A stretch of 6,628 bases of DNA from Chitinophagaceae bacterium UBA2789 (GTDB lineage: Bacteria > Bacteroidota > Bacteroidia > Chitinophagales > Chitinophagaceae). Location of the stretch: the NCBI GenBank assembly GCA_002352145.1, contig DEHX01000102.1:23053-29680 (forward strand), written 5' to 3'. The notes beneath the pieces are model-generated. The model searched no databases, had not been told where the DNA came from, and worked only from the letters and a program-made list of their open reading frames with translations. Positions 1 to 6,122 of this stretch are shown here, piece after piece. The translations under genes were made by a program, and so were the position numbers. Every line of letters begins with the position of its first letter. Positions within the stretch are counted from its first letter, which is position 1.

Positions 1-680
1 CACATCTGGCACCATGCCGGTACACCTACTATATATCCAATATCCCATTCTTTGGCATGTTCTACTATTTCATGCAGTTTCTGGTTCCAGTCGGACATAG
101 CTGCGATGCGCCCCCCGGGTTTGTAAAAGCTCTGAAACCAAAAAGGTCTTTTTTTAGCCAGGATACCGCTGAGGTCACCGGCATACCAGCCTGCTTTTCC
201 TTTTTTAAGATCAGTAGCGCCACCAATCATCAGAAAGCCTTTTGTCATTGCTTTCTTATTGGCTTCCTCATAGCGCATCAGGCTGAAAAGCTGCTTTAAA
301 TAATTGACGGTATTGCTGCGCAGCATATCTCTTGTTACCGGAATGTACTTGCTGGCTGCTTCGGAAGTGCCGGAGCTTAATGCATAATATTTGATCTTTC
401 CAGGCCAGGCAACATCAGGAACACCGTCCAATGTTTTCTTCCACCACTCTTCATAGATCTTATTATAATCATGGACCGGCACCAGTTCCTGGAATTTTCT
501 TCCGGGATGCTTACTCAATAATGCTTCATCAAAGCGGTACTGCTGTCCAAACTCTGTAAACCTTGCCTTCTTCAACAATTTTTTTAATACCCTTATCTGC
601 TGTCTTCTCGGGTCGTTGGGCGGAATTCGTAAAGCTGCCGCCAGGGCCCTGGGTAGTTTTATATCGATAATGGTAGCCAT
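1..680 (-). CDS. GH3 auxin-responsive-promoter family protein (acyl-adenylating enzyme), N-terminal 226 residues, 3' end outside window
   Basis: The reverse strand reads open from ATG at 680 to the window edge, giving 226 residues and no stop. Residues 24-50 (a Q..VL..LL..A..TEFG pattern), the loop ALSSGTSEAASKYIPVT at 100-116 and GDLSGILAKK at 168-177 match my memory of bacterial GH3 proteins. The SSGTS loop is the nucleotide-binding motif of this adenylate-forming family. Plant GH3 enzymes activate acids such as jasmonate or auxin with ATP and join them to amino acids; the substrate of bacterial members is not established, so none is assigned. The family is about 500 residues long, so under half is visible. 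No signal peptide is seen, so it is probably cytoplasmic. ATG 680 is the only start: the frame is open further upstream but has no ATG before a TGA near 750. The gene follows the glycosyltransferase by 75 bases on the same strand and may be co-transcribed with it. An overlapping reading frame at 529-753 is a shadow. Confidence 0.88.
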   Translation of the reverse strand, partial: MATIIDIKLPRALAAALRIPPNDPRRQQIRVLKKLLKKARFTEFGQQYRFDEALLSKHPGRKFQELVPVHDYNKIYEEWWKKTLDGVPDVAWPGKIKYYALSSGTSEAASKYIPVTRDMLRSNTVNYLKQLFSLMRYEEANKKAMTKGFLMIGGATDLKKGKAGWYAGDLSGILAKKRPFWFQSFYKPGGRIAAMSDWNQKLHEIVEHAKEWDIGYIVGVPAWCQM

Positions 681-712
681 TCTGCGCTGTGGTTGGTTGG
701 TATCTAAAGTTA

Positions 713-720
713 CGAATATA
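713..720 (-). promoter_or_regulatory. Weak candidate -7 box for the GH3 gene
   Basis: On the minus strand this reads TATATTCG, which matches the Bacteroidota -7 consensus TAnnTTTG with one mismatch. It would place the RNA start roughly 28 bases before the GH3 ATG. A TTTG lies upstream at 751-754, but the gap of 30 bases is too long for a normal -33 element (about 19-21 bases). No hairpin terminator is visible between the glycosyltransferase stop and this site, so read-through from the upstream gene is at least as likely as an independent promoter. Confidence 0.2.
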
Positions 721-755
721 AGAAATGGAGTATTGCTGTACGCAGATCACCAAAG

Positions 756-2702
756 TTATTCCCCGCCCAGTTTCCGATACATTTTCCGGATGATTTTAAG
801 GTCTGTGGCCGGCTCATAGTCCCGTGCATACCAATAGTCCATCATTTGAAGGCTTTCTTTTGGGAGTTGCTGAGTGGTTGTGGCAGGTATGCCATTGGAG
901 GCCAGCACTGATGGCTTTAACTGCGGCAGGCTTTTATCCGGTATTGCATACCCTACCCATGTTTTCTGTGCCAACAATACTGTAAAACAATTGGCCAAAA
1001 AAGATCCCGGTTTTTTAACCAAAAAAAGATGAACAGGAAAGGTGATGAGAGCCAGTAATGCCAGGCTCGTATCAATCAGCCTCTTCAATCTCCTGTTATA
1101 AGGATCTGCCAGTTTAAAACCGTTTTCTTTGGTTACGGTTTCCCCTGCTGTGTTACTCGAGCAACTGCCCACAATACTCTGGCTGCCCTCTGCATGTATT
1201 TTGGCGATCGTTCCGCGGGGAAGCTGCTGCATATTTTTAATAATATCAGCAAACGATAATTTTCCTTCGCAAAAAATGATTTCCCGAAAGGGAACTGTTG
1301 ACGTTAGCTGGGTAAGTTTATTAACGGAACCAAGTGAATTGGCATCGCTTCCGGCAGGATCCACCCTGCCCAATATTCTTTGTTGCAAACCCGCCACTTG
1401 CAGCAGTTCCATTGTTTGCCTGTATTCATCAGCGTTTCCTGCAATGACAGTAGTGTAGCGGTCTTCTTTTTCCTTATCACTGTTCAATACTTCTGTCTTT
1501 ACCAGCAACCATCGAAGGAGGCTGATCAATACAAATGCCAGCAAGGCGCCAAATAAAATGATGGCCCTTGAAAACCGGTATTGCTCTGGCAATAACGCAT
1601 AGGCCGCTAATAAAACCAATGTTGCTATCAAAGTAGACCTGACCAGTTCAGAACGTTTATACCATCGGTCGTACAGGCCGGCATAATAAGCGGATATGAG
1701 ATAAAAAATGGTAAATGCGGGAAAAGCGATCCACAGCAATTTGTTTTCATAGTGTATATCCGTTCTTACATATTCATTCCAAACATTTTTCATCAGCCAG
1801 AATGAAAGCAGGATGAGGCCTGCATCAATCAGGGGAAGCCCGGCACGACGGATAAATGTGCCCATTGCCGTAAGCAAGGCCCTGAACCAGATGGCCGTTT
1901 GAATCAGGAAATTGAATACTCCTGCCCGGCTGCCTCCATAATGTTTTTTTACAAAAACACTCATAGCCCTGTAAAACATCCGCACATAATTCATGCTGCC
2001 TTTACGGGTACTCTCTCCTTTAAAATGTATGATACTGGTGCCGGCAAAATAATAGTTCTTATACCCGGCCTGCTGTATACGGTAACTAAGATCAATGTCT
2101 TCCCCGTACATGAAAAAGGTCTCATCAAAGCTGCCTACCTTTTCCAGCACTTCTCTCCGGATCATCATGAAAGCACCAGCCAGTACATCCACTTCGTTGT
2201 TTTTGTTTTCATCCAGGTGGCCGAGGTGATAACGGGCAAATGTGCGGGAACGGGGAAATAACTTAGCCAGGCCACACAATTTATATAAAGAGGTAAGCGG
2301 TGAAGGGAAAGCCCTTTTGGATTCTTTTAAAAATTTACCGCTGCCGTCCAGCATTTTTACACCCAGTGCACCGGCATCGGGGTTTGTCTGAAAAAAAGAC
2401 AGACATTTTTCAAAACCATCTTCCGGCACTATGGTATCAGGGTTCAGGAAAAGAATATACTCTCCTTTTGCCCTCTGCCATCCCTGGTTGCAAGCCCTGG
2501 CAAAGCCAAGGTTTTCGTTATTAATAAGGAACTGAACAGATGGAAACCCGGAAGAGAGAAATTCAACACTATTGTCCCCTGAGTTATTGTCTACTACAAT
2601 CACCTCTGCCTTCAGTCCCCTGCATGCCTTTTGAACGGAGTAAAGGCACTGCTCCAGGAAATACCTGACATTGTAATTGACTATGATAACTGAAAGCTGC
2701 AT
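756..2702 (-). CDS. GT2 family glycosyltransferase fused to a degenerate polyprenyl glycosylphosphotransferase-like membrane module
   Basis: The 648-residue protein starts with a GT2 domain (about 1-255) of the rhamnosyltransferase (WbbL-like) type. Visible motifs are SVIIVNYN (4-11), VVDNNSGDNS (36-45), NLGFARACNQG (64-74), LFLNPDT (84-90, with D89 in the DxD-equivalent position) and FMYGEDIDLSYR (197-208, with E201/D202 as likely catalytic acids). Hydrophobic segments follow near 262-284, 289-305, 322-343, 352-371 and 379-401. A Rossmann-like region at 415-510 resembles the CoA-binding-like domain of WcaJ-type phosphotransferases. Residues 536-648 resemble the ends of a bacterial sugar-transferase domain: RRLKRLIDTSLALL at the membrane helix, KTWVGY at 580-585 where active enzymes have MSxVGPRP, and a terminal ARDYEPATDLKIIRK. 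The stretch that should hold the catalytic Asp-Glu is not found. The likely role is sugar transfer onto a lipid-linked glycan at the inner membrane for polysaccharide or O-antigen synthesis; donor and acceptor cannot be read from sequence. The ATG directly precedes the GT2 fold and is the natural start. Confidence 0.88.
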   Translation of the reverse strand: MQLSVIIVNYNVRYFLEQCLYSVQKACRGLKAEVIVVDNNSGDNSVEFLSSGFPSVQFLINNENLGFARACNQGWQRAKGEYILFLNPDTIVPEDGFEKCLSFFQTNPDAGALGVKMLDGSGKFLKESKRAFPSPLTSLYKLCGLAKLFPRSRTFARYHLGHLDENKNNEVDVLAGAFMMIRREVLEKVGSFDETFFMYGEDIDLSYRIQQAGYKNYYFAGTSIIHFKGESTRKGSMNYVRMFYRAMSVFVKKHYGGSRAGVFNFLIQTAIWFRALLTAMGTFIRRAGLPLIDAGLILLSFWLMKNVWNEYVRTDIHYENKLLWIAFPAFTIFYLISAYYAGLYDRWYKRSELVRSTLIATLVLLAAYALLPEQYRFSRAIILFGALLAFVLISLLRWLLVKTEVLNSDKEKEDRYTTVIAGNADEYRQTMELLQVAGLQQRILGRVDPAGSDANSLGSVNKLTQLTSTVPFREIIFCEGKLSFADIIKNMQQLPRGTIAKIHAEGSQSIVGSCSSNTAGETVTKENGFKLADPYNRRLKRLIDTSLALLALITFPVHLFLVKKPGSFLANCFTVLLAQKTWVGYAIPDKSLPQLKPSVLASNGIPATTTQQLPKESLQMMDYWYARDYEPATDLKIIRKMYRKLGGE

Positions 2703-2712
2703 AAATATGGGT

Positions 2713-2720
2713 CAAATCTA
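2713..2720 (-). promoter_or_regulatory. -7 promoter box (TAGATTTG) of the glycosyltransferase gene
   Basis: The minus strand reads TAGATTTG, a full match to the Bacteroidota -7 consensus TAnnTTTG. Its last base is 10 bases upstream of the A of the glycosyltransferase ATG (2702). Transcription would then start about 5 bases past the box, leaving a leader of only about 6 bases. No TTTG -33 element is present at the expected 19-21 base spacing; that position falls inside the inverted repeat at 2729-2747. The short consensus can occur by chance, but its location right before a gene start favours function. Confidence 0.5.
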
Positions 2721-2728
2721 AAGTCTAA

Positions 2729-2747
2729 TCCCGATATATTATCGGGA
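2729..2747. repeat. Perfect 8-bp inverted repeat between divergent promoters
   Basis: The arms TCCCGATA (2729-2736) and TATCGGGA (2740-2747) are exact reverse complements separated by three bases (TAT). AGTC at 2722-2725 and ACT at 2747-2749 suggest a longer ancestral palindrome interrupted by a few bases on the left side. No T-run follows on either strand, so it is not an intrinsic terminator. It lies between two divergent -7 boxes, 8 bases behind the minus-strand box and 20 bases behind the plus-strand box, in the region where a sigma factor or repressor would contact both promoters. It could be an operator, or a copy of a dispersed genomic palindrome. Confidence 0.6.
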
Positions 2748-2767
2748 CTGCAATCTGAAATCAGGAT

Positions 2768-2775
2768 TATCTTTG
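2768..2775 (+). promoter_or_regulatory. -7 promoter box (TATCTTTG) of the phosphatase-thiL-S41 operon
   Basis: TATCTTTG is a full match to the Bacteroidota -7 consensus TAnnTTTG and ends only three bases before the ATG at 2779. With the usual distance from box to RNA start (about 5 bases), transcription would begin at or within the start codon, which predicts a leaderless mRNA for the first gene of the operon. No TTTG is found 19-21 bases upstream. The TTG inside the box (2773-2775) is in frame with the gene, but as part of the promoter it is an unlikely start codon. Confidence 0.55.
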
Positions 2776-2778
2776 CCC

Positions 2779-3558
2779 ATGCTTAAAACAACGCTCACAG
2801 AAGCTGTAAGGGCCGGTGCTGCTGAAATACTCCGTTTTTTTAACCGTGATTTTATCATTAGTAATAAAGAAGGCGTCAATAACCTGGTGACAGAAGCAGA
2901 CCATGCTTCAGAAAAAGCCATCCTGGATGTTATCCGGAAAAACTATCCCGATCACCACTTTCTCACGGAAGAAACGGGAGAGATCATTGCTGACTCACAA
3001 TACAAATGGATCATCGATCCGATTGACGGCACGGTGAACTTTGCGCATGGTATCCCGCTTAACTGTGTTTCGATCGGTATCGAACATAATGGTGAAATGG
3101 TAATGGGTGCAGTGTATAATCCGCACATGAATGAGTTCTTTTTTGCAGAAAAAGGCAAAGGCGCCACACTGAATGATAAATCTATAAAAGTGAGTAATGA
3201 AACACAGGCTATCAGGGCCTGTCTTGTCACCGGTTTTCCTTACACTTATATCAATATGCCCAACGGCCCGCTTGAGATATTTGACCGGTTTGTTCGCAAA
3301 GGCGTACCAGTTCGCCGCCTGGGTTCAGCTGCTATTGATCTTTGCTGGGTAGCCTGCGGCAGATTTGATGGCTTTTATGAACATAAATTAGAACCGTGGG
3401 ACAGCGCAGCGGGTTACCTGATCGTAGAAGAGGCCGGAGGAAAAGTTACCGATCACCAGGGAAATAAGTTTTCGGTTTATCAGCATAAAGTATTGGCCAC
3501 AAACGGAAAGATACATGATGAAATGGTGGCTGTCATTAATAATCAAAAAGAATTATGA
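2779..3558 (+). CDS. Inositol monophosphatase family protein (Mg-dependent phosphatase)
   Basis: The 259-residue length is typical of bacterial inositol monophosphatases (SuhB-like). Residues of the three-metal active site are visible: the Glu pair in LTEETG (E64/E65), the signature WIIDPIDGTVNFAHG (77-91, with D80 and D83) and the C-terminal signature EPWDSAAGYLIVEEAGG (205-221, with D208). VTEADHASE (37-45) near the N-terminus is also typical. The family hydrolyses phosphomonoesters such as inositol-1-phosphate, and some members act on 3'-phosphoadenosine 5'-phosphate, fructose-1,6-bisphosphate or histidinol phosphate; the substrate cannot be fixed from motifs. ATG 2779 is preferred over an in-frame TTG at 2773 because that TTG lies inside the -7 box and the N-terminus aligns well from the ATG. 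It is the first gene of a three-gene operon, and its TGA overlaps the next ATG (ATGA at 3555-3558), implying translational coupling with ThiL. It is probably cytoplasmic. Confidence 0.93.
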   Translation: MLKTTLTEAVRAGAAEILRFFNRDFIISNKEGVNNLVTEADHASEKAILDVIRKNYPDHHFLTEETGEIIADSQYKWIIDPIDGTVNFAHGIPLNCVSIGIEHNGEMVMGAVYNPHMNEFFFAEKGKGATLNDKSIKVSNETQAIRACLVTGFPYTYINMPNGPLEIFDRFVRKGVPVRRLGSAAIDLCWVACGRFDGFYEHKLEPWDSAAGYLIVEEAGGKVTDHQGNKFSVYQHKVLATNGKIHDEMVAVINNQKEL

Positions 3559-4598
3559 GCAAGGAACGTACTGAAATAAGCAGTCTCGGTGAATTTGGGC
3601 TGATCGACCATCTGACTAAGAATATTGAATTACAAAACGCTTCGTCTGTTTTAGGAGTGGGAGACGATGCTGCCGTGATTGATCATTTTGGTAAGCAAAC
3701 AGTCATTACCACTGACCTGTTACTGGAAGGTGTTCATTTTGACCTGGTGTATACTCCGTTAAAACATTTGGGTTATAAAAGTGTGATCGTCAACCTGAGT
3801 GATGTCTATGCCATGAATGCTATTCCCACTCAGGTCATCATGAGTATTGGTATCAGTAATCGTTTTAGCGTGGAGGCTATTGATGAGTTTTATGAAGGCG
3901 TGTACGCAGCCTGCAATAAATATGGTGTGGACCTGGTCGGTGGCGACACCACTTCTTCTCAAAAGGGTTTAGTTATTTCGGTAACAGCAATAGGGGAAGT
4001 GACTCCTGATACATATGTAAAAAGAAGTACGGCAAAAAAAGGAGACCTGCTTTGCGTTAGCGGAGACCTTGGTGCTGCCTATGTGGGTTTGTTGTTTCTC
4101 GAAAGAGAAAAAAAGATATATATGGAAAGTCCGGGTGTGCAACCGGATTTGGAAGGCGAATCATATGTAATCGGGCGGTTATTAAAACCAGAAGCAAGAA
4201 AAGATATTGTTGAATTTTTTGCAAAAGAAGAAATTCAACCAACAGCTATGATAGATATCAGTGATGGATTAAGTTCTGAAATACTGCATATATGTAAAGA
4301 AAGTGCTCTTGGATGTGTGTTATACGAAGAAAAAATACCTATAGCTGAGGAAATGAAGAAAGCAGCCTTTAAATTTGAAATAGACCCGACTGCTTGTGCG
4401 TTAAGTGGCGGAGAAGATTATGAACTGCTGTTTACCATAGCACAATCAGATTATGAAAAGTTGGTGCTGAATGAACAAATAAGTGTGGTGGGCTATATGA
4501 CAGAACCAGACCAGGGAGCTCATATCATAACCAAAGGAGGCGGAAAACATGCCATCACCGCACAGGGATGGAATCACCTGAAACAGAACAATAGTTAA
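3555..4598 (+). CDS. thiL: Thiamine-monophosphate kinase (ThiL)
   Basis: ThiL uses ATP to phosphorylate thiamine monophosphate to thiamine diphosphate, the last step of cofactor B1 synthesis in the cytoplasm. The family pattern (PurM/AIR-synthase-like fold) is complete: GEFGLIDHL at 12-20, GVGDDAAV at 34-41, TTDLLLEGVHFD at 52-63, NLSDVYAMNA at 80-89, GGDTT at 129-133, DISDGLSSE at 234-242 and SGGEDYELLFT at 284-294. The aspartates in these loops bind Mg-ATP and substrate. At 347 residues it is about 20 longer than the E. coli enzyme, partly through a charged stretch around 180-205. The start overlaps the stop of the upstream phosphatase gene (ATGA), and the stop overlaps the next start (TAATG at 4596-4600), so all three genes are likely read from one mRNA. 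No thiamine riboswitch or other thi gene is visible in the window. The second half of the gene is noticeably A-rich on the coding strand, but nothing there suggests transfer. Confidence 0.96.
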   Translation: MSKERTEISSLGEFGLIDHLTKNIELQNASSVLGVGDDAAVIDHFGKQTVITTDLLLEGVHFDLVYTPLKHLGYKSVIVNLSDVYAMNAIPTQVIMSIGISNRFSVEAIDEFYEGVYAACNKYGVDLVGGDTTSSQKGLVISVTAIGEVTPDTYVKRSTAKKGDLLCVSGDLGAAYVGLLFLEREKKIYMESPGVQPDLEGESYVIGRLLKPEARKDIVEFFAKEEIQPTAMIDISDGLSSEILHICKESALGCVLYEEKIPIAEEMKKAAFKFEIDPTACALSGGEDYELLFTIAQSDYEKLVLNEQISVVGYMTEPDQGAHIITKGGGKHAITAQGWNHLKQNNS

Positions 4599-6118
4599 TG
4601 GGATTTGAAAGGATCATGAGGATACTTCTGATATTATTACTGGCGGCGGGGGGACTGGCAGGATGCGGTGTGAGCAAATCCTCATTTTCTCCCTATAAAA
4701 AATATTCTCCTGCGGAACTGATGGAGGATTATTCAGTTTACCGCCAGGTGCTGGAAAAGCATCACCCCAGCTTGTATTGGTACACTCCCAAAGACAGCAT
4801 GGATTACTACTTTGAATATGGCCAGAATCAGCTCAAAGACTCCATGACAGAACCAGCATTCCGCAAAGTGCTTACTTATGTTACAGCAAAAATCAGTTGT
4901 GGCCATACAACTGTGAGACCTTCCAAAGCCTGGAGCCGCTACAGTGATACCGCCAGGCTTGGCAAGATGTTTCCATTAAGCATGAAGGTTTGGGATATGG
5001 CCATGTTGGTGAATGCCAATCTTAACCGCCGCGACAGTATTTTGAAACGAGGCACTGTAATTACCAGGATAAACGGCCGGACTGCAGAAGCAGTAGTTGA
5101 TACATTGTTTGATTATATATCTACCGACGGCTATAACCGCACACACAAATATCAATCACTAAGCAACAGGGGAAATTTTGGTTCACTTTATACATTGCTT
5201 TTTGGCCCCGCTGATAAATATGACATTGAGTTCAAAGACAGTACTGGTACTATTAAAACAACTGTTGTTCCGGTTTATGATCCGGCCACAGATACAGCCG
5301 GAAGAACAGGTACCCGTACGTTCAGGCCAGCGCAACAACTGACCAAGAAACAGCGAAGAGAATTAAGATTAAATGCTGCCCGGTTATTGCGTATTGATAC
5401 AGTAAACCGTACAGCCATGATGGACCTGGCAACTTTTGGTAAAGGAGTTGGGCTAAGAAGATTCTTTCATAACTCTTTTGAAGCACTGGAAAAAAATAAA
5501 ATAGGTCATTTGATCATTGATGTAAGAGGAAATGGCGGTGGCAGCGTTACAAATTCTACGCTGATCACCCGGTACCTTGCTGCACAAAAATTTAAAATCA
5601 GTGATTCACTGTTTGCCATACGAAGAGGCAGTGGGTATGAAAGGTATGTTGAACATCATTTCTGGAACAAACTCTTTATGTTGTTTTTCACCCGAAAGAA
5701 GAAAGATGGTAATTATCACTTTGGTTATTTTGAAAGACATTATTTCAAACCAAAGAAACGCCATCACTACGATGGCAAAGTGTATATTGTAACAGGTGGT
5801 AATTCCTTTTCAGCTACTACATTGTTTGCTTCTGCCCTGGTCAAACAGGATAATATCACAGTGGTGGGTGAAGAAACAGGGGGCGGGGCTTATGGAAATT
5901 CCGCCTGGCTGATTCCTGATGTAACATTACCGGTAACAGGTATCCGTTTCAGGCTGCCATTGTTCCGGCTGGTCATTGATAAAACAACGCCTAAGAACGG
6001 CAGGGGTGTTCAGCCGGAAATTGAATCATTTCCCACCATTGACGCTATCAAACGAAATGCAGACTTTAAAGTAGAAAAGGTGATGGAGCTGATAAAAATA
6101 GACAAAGCTGAGCGATAG
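4598..6118 (+). CDS. S41 family peptidase, secreted lipoprotein
   Basis: The N-terminus is a lipoprotein signal: a hydrophobic stretch LLILLLAAGG followed by the lipobox LAGC with C23 as the lipidated residue. Only serine and lysine follow the cysteine (CGVSKSS), with no acidic surface-export signal, so a periplasmic location is likely. A helical region (about 38-110, with CGHTT at 101-105) is followed by a PDZ-like segment (about 130-225, with GTVITRINGR at 152-161). The S41 core comes next: LIIDVRGNGGGS (305-316), VTGGNSFSA (398-406), VVGEETGGGAYG (422-433) and the C-terminal GRGVQPEIES (468-477). By spacing to the E. coli Prc motif, S405 is the nucleophile, but the Prc catalytic lysine is replaced by G430. 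H103 might serve as general base, as in tricorn-type enzymes; this is inference. A basic, aromatic-rich insertion spans about 345-394. The start at 4598 overlaps the thiL stop; M7 (4616) is an alternative that leaves a more standard 17-residue signal peptide, with AAAGGA just before it. The substrate is unknown. Confidence 0.88.
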   Translation: MGFERIMRILLILLLAAGGLAGCGVSKSSFSPYKKYSPAELMEDYSVYRQVLEKHHPSLYWYTPKDSMDYYFEYGQNQLKDSMTEPAFRKVLTYVTAKISCGHTTVRPSKAWSRYSDTARLGKMFPLSMKVWDMAMLVNANLNRRDSILKRGTVITRINGRTAEAVVDTLFDYISTDGYNRTHKYQSLSNRGNFGSLYTLLFGPADKYDIEFKDSTGTIKTTVVPVYDPATDTAGRTGTRTFRPAQQLTKKQRRELRLNAARLLRIDTVNRTAMMDLATFGKGVGLRRFFHNSFEALEKNKIGHLIIDVRGNGGGSVTNSTLITRYLAAQKFKISDSLFAIRRGSGYERYVEHHFWNKLFMLFFTRKKKDGNYHFGYFERHYFKPKKRHHYDGKVYIVTGGNSFSATTLFASALVKQDNITVVGEETGGGAYGNSAWLIPDVTLPVTGIRFRLPLFRLVIDKTTPKNGRGVQPEIESFPTIDAIKRNADFKVEKVMELIKIDKAER

Positions 6119-6122
6119 CCTG

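Noticed and set aside
57..299. Plus-strand reading frame of 80 residues, and similar plus-strand frames at 616-819, 1129-1458, 1899-2261 and 2300-2524
   Set aside because: All lie antisense to the GH3 or glycosyltransferase genes, have no recognisable domain, and are shadows of the real coding strand.
529..753. Minus-strand reading frame of 74 residues starting just past the glycosyltransferase stop
   Set aside because: It overlaps the GH3 gene in another frame, looks low-complexity and polar, and resembles no family. The GH3 frame over the same bases shows clear family motifs.
2729..2747. Inverted repeat read as an intrinsic terminator
   Set aside because: It lies between two gene starts rather than after a gene end, and no T-run follows on either strand.
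2773..2775. In-frame TTG as an earlier start for the phosphatase
   Set aside because: It is part of the TATCTTTG promoter box and would be untranscribed if the box is used. The ATG six bases later fits the family N-terminus.
2952..3230. Minus-strand reading frame inside the phosphatase gene, with others at 2739-2921, 3759-3962 and 4057-4242
   Set aside because: They are antisense to well-supported phosphatase and thiL coding regions and have no family similarity that I recognise.
4648..4653. Run of six G in the S41 signal-peptide region, and another run of six C at 112-117 in the GH3 gene, as possible phase-variation tracts
   Set aside because: Six bases is short for slipped-strand switching, both genes are in frame, and the runs encode ordinary Gly/Pro-Gly codons.
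5577..5792. Plus-strand reading frame of 71 residues in another frame of the S41 gene
   Set aside because: It lies wholly within the S41 coding region, which is continuous and carries the family motifs on both sides.
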